Source: Rhynochetos jubatus (taxonomy: Eukaryota > Chordata > Aves > Eurypygiformes > Rhynochetidae). From it: a DNA stretch of 64,000 bases. Shown in pieces: positions 1 to 13,371 of this stretch. Positions within the stretch are counted from its first letter, which is position 1, and each line of letters begins with the position of its first letter. The notes under the pieces are model-generated. The model was not told the origin of the DNA, searched no databases, and saw nothing but the letters and a program-made list of their open reading frames with translations. The position numbers were made by a program, and so were the translations under genes. The DNA lies in contig CM050666.1 of NCBI GenBank assembly GCA_027574665.1, positions 4,960,001 to 5,024,000 of the forward strand. The letters are read 5' to 3'.

Positions 1-3000
1 GCCAGGATGAGCAGCCGAACAAAAATGAATCACTCCTACAGCAAGAGACTGGCAAACACACTGATGGCAACTGAGGGTATCTTCTGCCTCTCCCTCCTAC
101 CATGAAGAAATCCTTATGCCCACACTGATGAGTGTTTTTGCAAGGAGGGAGCAAAATCGCATCCTTCATTATTACTTTTATCCTTTAATGAAGTGTCTGT
201 GTTTCTCCAGCCAGGGAAGCTGATCTGTAAGGTCTCACCTTGCCTTGCAAACCCTATTATGTTTATCTTCTTAGCTACGGACGCACAATTGCAAAAATCA
301 ACAGCAGATCATTGCGAAACGCATCCCACCCAGTCCTGTAGGTTTAAAAAGACTTAGAGGTTTAAAGAATAAAACTGGGGTGAGAGAGTCTGCTACGTTT
401 AGTGCATTTTGGTATGAAAAAAAAACCCTGGTTAAAAAGAAAAACATAATCCACGTTCACAATGAGATAGTTAGAAGCTAAAAATAAGCAGCCAGCTGCA
501 ATTCCCACCTTGCGTGGCTAGGCAGAAGTGCTTCCTTCTCCCCTCCCCAAGCGCACACGCGCTCACTTCCTCCTGCCTTGCAACATCAGAAGCTGAACTT
601 GATGCTAACGAGCCACAAAGTCCTGCCCAGAATTTCAAGTCACGCCCCAGTAATTATATAAAATAAGCTCTTAGTACAAGCGGTTAAAAAAAAATAAATC
701 AATTTATTCAACTTCAATTTTGCTTTTAATTCCAAAATAGTTTGACTGCTCATAAAACAGAACAGCGATTTTCGTTTCCAAGGTTTGCTGCCTCCACCCA
801 GATGTCTCATTAAAACCAACGTTTAAATCTCCTAGTAGAACATCAGCACGTTCACTCATCTTGCCGCTGTGCCAATACAGGGATCAAACCGCTCTGAACA
901 CACAACCTTTTAAGGAGAAAATAACTTTTTAGGTGTACTTGATCTTTACCTTTTGTACATCAAACGTAAGGTAACGAGGGAGGATGGCAACAGTGGGAGA
1001 GGGAGAAAAGCCAAAGGAAGTCTAGGATAATGTAAAACGCAATCGCACAGATGTCCCACTCAGAAGGGGGTCCTAGACACCACAGTAACACACAAAAGGT
1101 GCCAAGACCCTCCAAAATCTTTGCAAGCTTCCAGTAAAAAGGCTACATGTTCTCCCCCGCTCCCTCTAACAAATTCACAAACAGAAAAACCCCTCTGCAT
1201 CACACAGTTTTCCCCTTGAGAGGACAGAATAAATCACATCAGTTATTCAAAAAGTTGTACTTTACTGGTACCTTGGCCCTACAAAAACCAGTTAAAAGCC
1301 CCCTTAGAGGGAGATGGTTCCAGGCCTGACAGCTCCCAGTAACCCCCCTCCAGGGGGAACATGACCCACTGGGCGCAGCAGCCTGGGCAGGGTGTGCCAC
1401 ATGCCCCAACAGCAACCAAAGCCTTCCCTATTGGGTACAAACGCAGCTCCCTGGCACAGTTAACCACCGCGGTGCAAACACCGGGTTGGAAACACTTCGT
1501 TTTTTAAACAAACCACCAAAACTCCTCCTGGTTGCTGCCCCATCCAGGACAGAGCCCTGGTGAGTGGAAGGACAGCCACGCGATCTATTCGGTCAGCCTG
1601 AGCTTTGCAGCAGTTTGCATACATCAACCTGGGCGAGGCAGATTTCGCCCTACATCCCCCTTCTACTAATAGTAGTAGCAAAGACCTGTGGCTCTGCGAC
1701 GTTAGCAGTCAGCACTAGGAAGTTCCCTCTGCCAGGCACCCAAGATGAGAGCGACAGCTCTTCACATACAGTCTTACCATCTCCTACACAGCTCCCAAGC
1801 TGCAGGAATACAGAGGAACAGGATACGGAGGGAGCTTCATCCAGGCACTCGGCTGAACTTGCCAAGAGTTCTTCATTCATGAACGGTGACACAAATCAAG
1901 CTGTCCTTTTTGTTCAAGGCAACCGGGACGACAGAGATCATAAATACGAAAGTTCTTTGACTTCCTCTCTCCACCCCTGAGCCTCCTGCCCACAACTTCA
2001 CTAACAGCAGCTGCAAACGCTCTTTGGATGGGGAGGCCCTGTCACCAGATGTTCCCACACCGAGGTGTTTTATTCTTTACACATTCCCCGCAGATTCTCT
2101 GGATGGCTTTGGAAACCAGGTAGGCTTAGCAACGTTCAGAAAGATTTCTGTTGTGCTGTACCGCTTACCTGAAGGTTTTCATACAGAAAAAGGCAAACAA
2201 ACAGAACCCATCCTCATCTGTGTTATTGAAACAACCCGTTTCATGTGAAGAAAAGGAAGTACCAATGCATATTAATTTTCTAATTTCAGGTTCTTGGTTA
2301 TATGCTGCAAGTAATACACCTCAAGAACAAATAGGATCTAATATTAAGAAATAACTTCCCACCTTCACATGATTCCAGGTGCCAGGACATTTGAAAAGCC
2401 ACTGTATGCCTGAAGTACAAAACGAAACTGCGTTTGGCACTACCCATCATCATCTTCTAGTCGGTATTCCCAGACAACCATTCTGCTTTGCGTTTTCTCC
2501 CCCTTCATAAGGCAGGGATATTTTTCTAACTAGGCTATAAAACACTCAACAACGCACAGAAAAATACATCAACCTGGCAAAAAAAGCCTTTTCTTGTTTA
2601 TATTACATAGCTGAACACAAACCCCTTTAAAAAAATAAAAAAGGCAGGTGCAAGTAATCTAAAGCACCAAACTTGGGTTTCCTAAAGAAAACAGCATAAA
2701 ATACAGTGAAAGGAGGGGGTGTTCATTCGGATGCAGGTCTTCCCCTGCAGTGTGCACAGCCCAAGACAACACAAAAGCTGCCAGACCCAGCCAAGGCACA
2801 AGAAACAGAAAGCGAAACTCTCTCATTTACCCATTAACTCACAGTCAACAGTGCTATGGGTGTATGGTTGCTCCTCTTCCTTAAGGTAACTGGCAGTTTG
2901 ATTTGGCAGTACTGCCCCTACTTCCCTAGGGGGAAGCTTCTACCCTCCAGCCCCATCCTCACTCACTCCCCATCTGCCCGTTCCTACTCCCAGAGCACCA

Positions 3001-4231
3001 ACTCGGACGCCCATGGCTATTTTGCAGCTGTAATCTGTAGCACACTCGTGTAGCGCAAAGGTTTGCGCCACCAGGGCTCGGTGGGAGAAAGGGGAGGCTG
3101 GAGTAAGAGCTGGTTTTAATTCAGCAGTAACCTCAGCTTAAAAATCACAGTAATTTACAGACTCACCACTTAAAATTCACAATCCGTGCTCCCAAGCCCC
3201 TGATCCCTACCGCCCCAAGCCCCGTGTTTCAACAGGAATCTGAGTTTGTTGTTTTCCTTCAGTCACTACCTTTAAAATCTGCCAAGATACAGAAAAGAAC
3301 AACTTACATATATAATCACGAGGTGATGAAATTCCAAACAAAAATGTCTGGATTAGGCCTCAGATGACAAGGCTGTATCTTGACTTTCAAGTACATGAGT
3401 GCGGCACTGCTGAATTTTAAGAAAGTTATTAAAGTTTAACAAGATACCATTGCTAATGACTGACAAGACTATTCCGTTTTGGAAAAAAAACCCGGTATCT
3501 AGTCCTTCCTAAATTGGGTTTTCTCCTTTCCTTGCATAGTTGCTCATTATAATGCCAGCCACAAGGGATAAAACGCAGACAGGTATTTTATAAACATACT
3601 CTCAAATCAATTTTGAAACCTGACAACGTGAGCATTCACACACAAGTTTGAAGCATTCACACATGAGCTTGAAGACTGCCAAATCTTAAGAGGTTTTTAA
3701 TATTTGGTTTACAATTTTGAACACTAAAATTTCTGTTGCCTAACATTTTTATTTTAATGTTTTGTTCAATTTACAAAGTGGAAACACGGCAGACACACAG
3801 TAAAAACTCAGCTGAATATACAGTATTTCTTTCGGCAAGAGGGTGCTGCGGGCTCACTAGTGGCAGCACAAGTAATCATCACGATGTTAAACTGCCAAAA
3901 TTCACTTAGGCTACAGCATGACCTGCATGCAAAACCAGCCGTGAAATAGAAACGAAGTGCTCAAGGCGGACTCAAACATTAATGCATATGCTCTGGTTCC
4001 ATCCCGGCCCACTGCAGCGCTCCGGTACTGCAGCACGCTGTATCTACCCGGGGTAATTGAAGGTGAAGCCACAACAGCCACCATCATAGCTTCAGCTATT
4101 AAGACTCCTTAATGAATGGTCTAACAATAACCCAGGCTTAACCAGTTCTCTCATCGCCAGGGCCTTAACCATAATAAGCCCCTTGAACATTCCTATAGTG
4201 TTTTCCGAAGATCTCACAGCATGAGGCTACT

Positions 4232-4428
4232 AACCATGCTCTCATAGCCTTGTGGGGCAGGTATTAGTCAACTCTTCTCCTTTTTTTTTCCATTTAAATA
4301 CAGATAAAAAAACCAGAGGCAGAAACCTAGCAAACGACTTCCCTGTGGATACACAGCTGACTAGTGGCATATAGAATCCAGATCTTCCAGATTCCAGCCC
4401 TGTCATCAGCCAAAACGCCATCATTATG
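4232..4428 (+). repeat. MIR-like ancient SINE remnant
   Basis: The segment follows the MIR consensus in order: a 'GGGGCAGGTATTA' start, 'CCATTTAAATACAGAT', 'CCAGAGGCAGAAAC', 'GACTTCCCTG', 'ACACAGCTGACTAGTGGCA', then 'ATCCAGATCTTCCAGATTCCAGCC' in pieces and a GCCATCAT-like tail. These correspond to the MIR landmarks ACAGATGAGGAAACTGAGGC, GACTTGCCCAAGG, ACACAGCTAGTAAGTGGCA and CCAGGTCT. Divergence is high, as expected for an element active before the mammal-bird split. The boundaries are approximate. Confidence 0.6.
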
Positions 4429-4837
4429 AAGAAAGAAATTAGACTGGTCTTATAAATAGCATTTGAATATAAGCCTTCCTAAAATATTTGCAAGGAGCTG
4501 ACCTTAAACACAAGCAGAGCTGCACTGGTAGCCTGGGGCTCCAGTCACCAGCTTCCATGTCAGTAGATTGGGGTTCTTGTTCCTCTGCCTCTCCAAATGT
4601 CTCCAGAGCCTGGATCCAATACAAACTGTAACAGATCAGACCACAATCTCATCTGATCACTTCTGCCCGGTTTGGGCTCAGCATATCAAGAAACAGTTAA
4701 GATTTCTCTAAAATACAGTGTTGTTCTAAAATACTCAGGCAGCCAGGAAAAAGGAAGATAAACAATAAGCAATATTATTCCGTCAGCCTTTAGCATTTGA
4801 ACAGCTTTTATGGTGTATCACACAATTGATTGCAGCT

Positions 4838-5388
4838 GATTCTCCCCCTCTACTCTGCTCTCCTGACACCCCACCTGGAGTGCTGTGTCCAGCTCTGGAA
4901 CCCCCAGCATAAGAAGGATATCGACTGGTTGGAGCGAGTCCAGAGGAGGCCACGGAGACAATCTGAGGGCTGGAGCCCCTCTGCCATGGGGACAGGCTGG
5001 GGGAGTTGGGGTGTTCAGCCTGGAGAAGAGAAGGCTCCGGGGAGACCTTATAGCACCTTCCAGTACCTGAAGGGGCCTGCAAGGAAGCTTGGGGGAGGCT
5101 TTTCACAAGGGCCTGTAGTGACAAGACAAGGGGTAACGGGTTTAAACTGAAAGCGGGGAGATTTAGATTGGATATCAGGAAGAAATTCTTCCCGCAGAGG
5201 GTGGGGAGCACTGGGACAGGCTGCCCAGAGAAGCTGTGGATGCCCCATCCCTGGAAGTGTCCAAGGCCAGGCTGGATGAGGCTTGGAGCACCCTGGGCTA
5301 GTGGAGGGTGTCCCTGCCCATGGCAGGGGGTTGGAACTGGATGAGCTTTAAGGTCCCTTCCAACCCACACCACCCTGTGATTCTATGA
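4838..5388 (+). mobile_element. CR1 LINE, 5'-truncated 3' end
   Basis: This is a typical chicken-repeat-1 3' segment on the + strand. It runs from a 'CACCTGGAGTGCTGTGTCC' stretch near 4872 through 'TTCAGCCTGGAGAAGAGAAG', 'CAGGAAGAAATTCTTCCC', 'TGGGACAGGCTGCCCAGAG' and 'AAGGTCCCTTCCAACCCA' to a TTCTATGA end at about 5388. It is the terminal part of the reverse-transcriptase region plus the 3' UTR. Several stops and indels make it inactive. Open frames over it on either strand are remnants, not genes. Confidence 0.93.
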
Positions 5389-5702
5389 ATTTCTGCAGCT
5401 CCCAAATGCCTGTTAGGAATATTTTGATTTATGTTATGCTTACATGGTGCTTCGAAGAACAAGGTCCTTTGCTGGATTACAGTTTCCACCACCTGCAGCA
5501 GGTCTAACCCATAGACTACATTTCCTGCAGCAAAATACTAAACCCAATACTGATTTCGTACCAAAAAATCATCTGTCTGCTTCTGTGAGAGCGTAACTTC
5601 ATTGGAAACTATGTGGTTGCTGGTAAAGCAACCCTAAAATACAGTTGAAAGTTGCAAAAGCAGGGTTAAAGTAAACAAAGTAAAAATAAGGCTTTGTGTA
5701 GC

Positions 5703-5720
5703 AAAAAAAAAAAAAAAAAA
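5703..5720 (+). repeat. Poly(A) run, 18 bases
   Basis: Eighteen consecutive A residues follow a unique-looking A-rich sequence. No retrogene or SINE body is recognisable directly upstream. Confidence 0.9.
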
Positions 5721-8700
5721 GTAATTCCAGTAGTTACTCATTTATTCCAGCTTTAGATACCTGCATTACCACCCCCTGCCCACATGGGCCAGGGAGTGCT
5801 GAACACAACCTTTACAGCCACAACAGGAGCTGGTCCGCTATGGGAAGAGCTGAAAATGGAAAGCTTCTCTGGAAGGGATACCAGGGAAGTACACGAGCGA
5901 TTTGGAGAAACAACTGCCTGAGTGGAACAACAAGTGGGAAAGCGGTTTATTTCCATCCCTCACTCCAGAAGCAAGACGCAGTTACAGGCAGGACAGCCAT
6001 AAAACCCTCCTATTCTTGGCTGTGGACTTCCCAAACGAACATGAAGACTATGAAAACACGGCTCATGTCTTAAGGCAAGAGCGGAGTGAAAACTGACTGC
6101 GTTCTCCACGGGATGACAAAACTCAGGGCATTAGTATGCACTAAAGCACCGCCTGACTGTGGCAAAGCGGATGAGACCTGACTCTTAACAGAGGCTGTTT
6201 CCATCCCAGCTCACATTTAGGTCTCAACTATCTTATCTGCTCTGCCACTCGCATACTTTCCAGATAAGAAATGTTCTCCCCCTCTTCTGAGAGCAGCTTA
6301 GAGTTAAAACTGAAACCAATGTTAAGATTAAAAATGCCATAAATTAAAATTCATTTCAGGCTATTAACTTTTAAACAACATTCTCCTTACAGGTTAAAGC
6401 TGCGAATTATGCTTAACTGATATAAGTTTTAACAGCAGTACTACATTCTGCAAGTGGGAAGGGAGCATTTTCTTGACTTCAGTTTATTCGTGTGGTTTAG
6501 GTCAACGATCAGTTCATCCAAAGTTGAGAAACTGCTTAAGAGTTGGGAGGGGGGCAAAAAAGCCTGTCTTCCTTTTCCAATCTGTGACTAAGAATGAGGC
6601 AAGCGAAGGGAGGATCTAAGATCCCAAAGGCGATGGTAACAAGAGGTCATTAGTTAATTCCCTCAACGATAGATACTACTTCCTTTTATTAAGTAACATC
6701 AGTTTTTAAATGATGTCAATTTTTTTCTTAAAGATGCAGCATCCTTAACTACCTGAACCAGTCAAAATAAGCAGAAACACACAAGAAACCATGAACTGAA
6801 AGGCAGATGGCCAAACAAATAAGACTAATCTAAATTTTATGTAAATTATTAGCAAATTTCTGACAGCATATATATACTTTCCTACAGATATTATGCAGCT
6901 TTGACCCAACAAAACCAGCACTGAATGTGGCATTGTCTGTTTTGACCAGTACTTTAACATTTACAAATAAATTAGTCAAGTTTTTCATCAGGAAAAAACA
7001 AATGCAAACACCATTCTGATGTTTAAATGAAGGTTCCTGCTTATTGCTTAATCCATTTTTCAAAAAGCTTGATCAATGTACTCTTCTGGCTAACTATTTA
7101 TTATCTGTATTACTACAGCACCTGCGAGCTTCAGTGCAGCCAGACCTACAAAGCTGCCACAGAAGCGGTTATAATCTCTTCAGAGGAGGCACCAACTGAA
7201 AGATGAATAGCTAAGAAACGTAGGAGAGCACGAGGAAATAGATGACTGGAATTTGTGTTCTAAGTGCACTTCAGTACACTTTCCCTTGTGCGCTGGAAGG
7301 ATCAAGGTGTACGTTTTCTTCCTCCGCTCGCCTCACCAAAAACAACCCTTCCAGAAGTCATGTGAAGACAGAAAAAACAGTCAAAACAGAGAAGGAAGAT
7401 GCTTTGGCTAGTAAGACTGGAAGAAAACTATGTATTTACATGTCCTTAATACCTCTCCTTCCCATGTAAGACCAAGGACGTCAGTTGGAAGTTGTCACCC
7501 CACAAAGACTGACCATAAGAAAACGAGCATCCTCCTGGACGGCTGAAGCGGACTGTCAAGGCAGAGCTGTTGAGGCAATCAACACCTTCAAAGCTTTAAG
7601 ACGGTCTTTAGAAAAACCGCACCACCGACAATCCCAGCTTCTCTAACAGAACATCCTGTGAGTTCAGGCATTCACTCCAGTCCAACGGGCTCACGCACAG
7701 CTTTTGGAAGGATGCTGTTTTCATTTGAAGGAATTCTTGGAGCATTTACCGCTACAACGCAGAAGCGCATCCAACACAAACCAGCAGCCAGAGCCGTTTA
7801 CAAAGGCTCCTGCTCAGTGCTAAGACTAGATTTGCAAACTCTTTTTGCTGTGTAATAGATCATTGCTCTGCATCCAACAATTTTCAGCGGTACCATAGGC
7901 TACATACTCCCGTATGTTCCATTGCAAGGAAGAAAAACATCATCCCAACATGAATCATCAGTGACTATAGTCTTGTAGATCTGGCTTAAACACTCACAAC
8001 GTTCAAGGGCAACCCTAAATAAATCTGCGTAATTTTATGCCAGGTTCTAAGCAACAGAATCACAGCTTCTTAATAAACTACTTATTTAGAATCAAGGAAA
8101 AAAAAAAAAAGAGTTTTAATGTAAGCAATAAGCACACTATTTGCATCTCTCCAGCAGCAGACGCCGCGAACAACACTTGGCACGCGTTCATCGATTCCAA
8201 TCTAATAAAGACATCTTGCTCATAAAACGATGATAATATCTGGCAGTCATAACACCTTTCATCCTAAACTGCTTAACGCATGTGAAAATACGTACACCAC
8301 GTATACAAGATTCATTCCCCCCAGTGCTGAAAAGCAGTTACTCCGGAACATGGCATCTGCCACCGTTCCGCATCCCAGTGATTTTGGGGAGTAGTTTGTG
8401 AGAAAAGCAAAGAACAAACCCAAAGCAAACCCTTGTATGCATTTTAGGCTACCAGGAAACTCAGTAGGCAGCAAGAAATCCCTAGATGGGAGTTTATCCA
8501 GGAGTCTGCGGTTAATACCTCCACTCTTAAAGTGACAGACTCTCAGATTAAGGACAACCAGCTTCCCCTCTCTTCCCAAAGACAGCACAACCTCCAGCAC
8601 AAGCTGCTTGAATGGAAGCAAGGTCATGAAGGCCTGAAAACGTGGCACACTAAGGTCACCATCTGCCCTTCCTACTTGGGCTCTCAGGTAACCCAGCATT

Positions 8701-11700
8701 GTGATTAACAGTGACACAGAAGGGGGTGCAAATGGGGACAAATTCACTAGTCCAAAACTTTAAAGGCAACCTGATGAAGTTCCTCTGCATGAGCTGTATT
8801 CTCTAGCATTTCCCAATCAACCCCCATGATCCTACCATGCCTAATTATACTAATATTCAGAAAGACAGACTGAATTCATGTCCAATAAACTGCGAGAACG
8901 TCCTTAGTTGAAAGTCGGTTGTAGCCGAGCAGGAAGGCACGCAACCGCGCGTTCCCACACAGCTATTGGCTTCATTAAATTCGGAATAAACCAGAGTCCA
9001 TTTCGACCTAATATTCAGGGTGGGGAAAAAAAATAGTAATTACATCAACATCAAGCTATTACCTGTTCAAGGGCATAAGTGCTTACTTCATTACCAACTC
9101 AGACAAACTTGTTTTGTAAGCTCCCTATATTAAATCTGAAATTTTGCTGTCCTTACAAATTAAACTAACGATTTCTTACACAAAGGGAAAGTCCTGCAAG
9201 ACATTCAAATGCAAGGATGAGTATGTAAACAAGAAAACTTCCAAATTGCTCCAATCAAATGCATTGCCATCCTCAATAGAAACAAGTTTACCCAAGCCAC
9301 CCAGACAACCTAACGAACGATTTCTTTGAATTCACTTAAACGATGTATTTAAAAGAGACAAAGTACTAGCAGTACTCTGAGAGCAAACCCTACCAACCTT
9401 TACAAACATGTATTTTTCACATTTCCAACAGGAAGTAAGAATTAAATACCCCTGATATAGTTAGCATTGCTCTTTAACGCTGTGAAGCAGGGCTTTAAAG
9501 CTTCAACAGAAGCTGCCAGAGTATCATAAATAACTCGGAGGGCACCTCGATTTCCAACATCCTTCAGTAGCTCAGGAGATGGATGACCACACCCAATTAA
9601 TTTACTTTAATTTCTATTTCAACTTTCCTCCTCACTAATTAGGAGCTGAGGTTCCCATAGATTACAGTTCCTGGCACGCAATGCCGAGGATGATTTTAAG
9701 CGATGCACACCGTACGATCGCGCTTGGTGTGCTGTAGCGCACATCACAACGAAGGGTCAGGACGGGCGCTACCTACCTAGAAACAAGAAGAGAGATGTCC
9801 TTCGTTTTACCCCAAACACCTAAGGAACCCTAGGTTTAGCAGTTCAATACTTTCTAAAATATGCTTCACTCGATAAATTAAAACAACCCTACCACAGTGA
9901 TTTCGGAGAGCGATAAAGACAGTCAGGAAAACTCACCGAGCTACCCTTGAAAGAGCTGATGAACCAGCAGGCGCAATGCAATTGCATAATGTTTATTGCA
10001 CAGCACTAAGCCAAAGGCAATCGAATCAATGGCCTTCAAATAAGGAAGTAGTTTGAGAAGAATAAGCATAAAATAAAACACTCTTTTGGGTTTACTGCTT
10101 TGATTTTTTTCCCCTGTTGTGTAGAAGCACATCTATTAAAAATGCTAAGTGTGTGCTGAAATATAATTTCCTAAAAAATCTACTTCTTGAATATCTTTGA
10201 TACCGAAATTGCACTTTTATTCAACCCCAGTTTGCTGTAAATGCTGTGACTGAACCACAGAGAGGCTCTGTCAAAAGAATCTGAACTCTGTCTTCAACCA
10301 AACGGCCTGTTTTCCATTTGAAAACATTAAGCTTAGACACTAAGATTTTTTTTTCCCCCAGTAAAATCAACAAATAAACAAAATTGAAAGTGTTTCCCGA
10401 ACACCTCCTCCCCTGCCATTTTCCACATCCTGAATGTTACAGCATTTCACGAGGCTGCAGAACAACCTGGAACAAAAACCTGTAAATGGAGACAACAACT
10501 AGTCTGTGTTCCTGGTCCAAACTCACTGACCCCACCCTTGTGGGGCCAGCTTCTCTGGCACAGCTGCCCCCTCCTCCCCAGCCACAGGCTTTGCTCAACA
10601 GCCCTCTCCAGCCCAGCAGAATCCAGGCTTGCTACCTACAAACAGGGTTTTCTCTTACGGGCCAGACAGCCCATCAGTCAAAAGGGACAGGGCCCAGTTC
10701 TGATGAAAGACCACCCCATCCTGCAACATGTGATGAAAAATAAATTTAGCAGCAGTTAACACAAGATCCATATTTAGAGCGCACACCAGCTGAAATATCT
10801 TTAAAAGCTTTGACTTGAAAGGGACCTTTTTAACTCATAATTAAAGAAGGTAAAGTGAAAAGGAGCACCACTGTAATACATATACAGAAGAATTAGCCTG
10901 CAATCTGAAAACCCTCAGATTGGAAAGGGAAGATGGAAACAACCTAGCTCAAGTTTTCCTCAAATCAGATGCCAGAGGAAATTACATGATGAGTTATTAG
11001 GTAAATAAGAAATCTTGATTTGACTAAACCGGAAAAAACTATACATTAATGCAGATATGAATAGTTTGCAGCCTCCCTGTGAGTGCATAAAAGAACTAGG
11101 TTGTCAGATATTTGTATTAGTTTCAATGTTAGATGAGTCTGCAAATAGGTATTTACATTTAAAACACTCCCCATATTGTTACATTACCCCCTGAGAACAG
11201 AATTAGCTAGCTACCAGAAGTAATACAGTTTTAAATACACAAACACAGCGGAACAAGTATGGTGTATTACTTCTCCCCACGAACAGTCAACTACCAATGC
11301 AGAAATGCCAACACATGCACCCTAATAAATCCAGTATGAGATACATTAAACCAATGACCTAGCAAAATCAGCTACATCACTCTAAGCACTGTAGCATCCT
11401 AAACGTTTGTTGAAAATAAGTAACCAGGCCTTGGAGAACCGACTGGAACCCATTTACCCTCACCCAAACATGAGCACCACAACCTGCAGTCAGTGTCCTA
11501 CCCCTCCTGCGCTCTTACCCAGTTAACTTTTGATCACGCTGTGTACTACGGAACACCTTCTGTGGGACACGAGCATCCTCCATCAATCCACAGCCCTGAA
11601 CTGCAAGGAGCGGATCCTCCTGTTTACACCACTGTGCCGTGAGGTCAGCAATGCGATCTGCAATCCTCTCGGACAGAAAGTGGAACTGAGCACGGCTCTC

Positions 11701-12589
11701 CCACAGCCTGGGTAAGTCCTCCTGCCAGGAGGCTCCTGCACAGCAGGGAGGCCGTACCAGCACCACCTGTTTGGCTGTTTTTAAACAAACATGGAAGCTA
11801 CCACTAGACTGTGCTCGGCCCCAGCACCCCACACACCTACCAGATCAGCGTTCAAATGCTGGGGCTCAACCCTGAGGGGAACACCCTGTTTGCGGACAGC
11901 AGACCCAGCACCGAGCTGCTTGATTCTGTCCAGGCTGAGTAAGCGAGCGGGAAAATCCTGGATGCTACCAGGGCTACTCAGTAGCTACTACATTTTAGAA
12001 GTATCATAGTTAGAGAATTAGGGAATTAATTCTACCTACAGTCCCGGAAAAAAAAAAAGAAAGGCACAAGAGATATATATAAAACAGAATTCTAAGGGCT
12101 TAGTACTTGCCTAGTGTCCTCCTTCTTTCTCCTTCCCACGCAAATATGAGTGCTGCTAGATGACATTCAGCACCTACAGCAAATCATTTATTGATGTCAT
12201 TAAAGGGACAGATACATCTGCTACAATCAGACCTACGTAACTATTTCCAACTCACTTTCAAGAAAGCTGACGGCAATTAAGCTCCCCTTTTCACCTGAAT
12301 TCCACTAGGCCAATACTAACGCCCTTCAAGTTACTTCCTCACCACCAGATCAGCAGGAGCTATCTCCCTAGCTTGCAGGTAAAGGAAACAGTCGCTCTTC
12401 CTCCTCTCTTCACATCCACTTTCCCACCGAGGCATTCCCTCCCCCCCTCCGGAACACTGTCATGCGCTGTAGCTGCTCTCCTGTAGCTACAACTTCCCTC
12501 GACCACGACAAGCAAACGCGGGACAGCTCACCACACGAGGAGCGTGCCAGAAGTCCTGCAAAACCCACCACGAGCTGCTGGGAAGCTGA

Positions 12590-13371
12590 CTCTCCCTCCC
12601 GCCACCCCCGGACCCCCAGCCCACCCCCCTCACTCTCCCTCCTGCCAGCCCCCGGACCCCCAGCCCACCCCCCTCACTCTCCCTCCTGCCACCCCTCGGA
12701 CCCCCAGCCCACCCCCCTCACTCTCCCTCCTGCCACCCCCCGGACCCCCAGCCCACCCCCCCCTCACTCTTCCTCCTGCCAGCCCCCGGACCCCCAGCCC
12801 ACCCCCCTCACTCTCCCTCCTGCCAGCCCCCGGACCCCCAGCCCACCCCCCTCACTCTCCCTCCTGCCACCCCCCGGACCCCCAGCCCACCCCCCTCACT
12901 CTCCCTCCTGCCACCCCCCGGACCCCCAGCCCACCCCCCTCACTCTCCCTCCTGCCACCCCCCGGACCCCCAGCCCACCCCCCTCACTCTCCCTCCTGCC
13001 ACCCCCCGGACCCCCAGCCCACCCCCCTCACTCTCCCTCCTGCCACCCCCCGGACCCCCAGCCCACCCCCCTCACTCTCCCTCCTGCCACCCCCCGGACC
13101 CCCAGCCCACCCCCCTCACTCTCCCTCCTGCCACCCCCCGGACCCTCAGCCCACCCCCCTCACTCTCCCTCCTGCCACCCCCCGGACCCCCAGCCCACCC
13201 CCCTCACTCTCCCTCCTGCCACCCCCCGGACCCCCAGCCCACCCCCCTCACTCTCCCTCCTGCCACCCCCGGACCCCCCAGCCCACCCCCCTCACTCTCC
13301 CTCCTGCCACCCCCGGACCCCCCAGCTCACCCCCCTCACTCTCCCTCCTGCCACCTCCGGACCCCCCAGCT
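12590..13371. repeat. 44-bp GC-rich minisatellite, about 18 units
   Basis: Head-to-tail units begin with CTCTCCCTCCTGCCAC and contain CCGGACCCCCAGCCCACC. Unit starts read directly are 12590, 12633, 12677, 12721, 12767, 12811 and then every 44 bp to 13339; the last unit is partial. Most internal copies (12899-13251) are nearly identical, while the edge copies vary, with 43- and 46-bp spacings and single substitutions. No unit contains a stop codon in the forward frames. Because 44 is not a multiple of 3, long proline-rich open frames run through it; these are artefacts. The minus strand has G runs of 3 to 6 in every unit, so each unit can form a G-quadruplex. It lies just inside the probable TAOK3 intron 1. 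Confidence 0.97.

Noticed and set aside
4783-5373. 196-codon minus-strand open frame
   Set aside because: It is antisense to the CR1 element and not a gene.
8259-8747. 162-codon open frame on the minus strand
   Set aside because: It shows no recognisable domain or splice context, and no supporting similarity that I know. It is within the length expected by chance somewhere in 64 kb in six frames.
11515-11832. 105-codon minus-strand frame in a GC-richer patch, with a good + strand donor (GGGTAAGT) at about 11711
   Set aside because: Neither strand gives a recognisable protein, and no matching acceptor-donor pair is evident. An alternative TAOK3 5' exon cannot be excluded but is unsupported.
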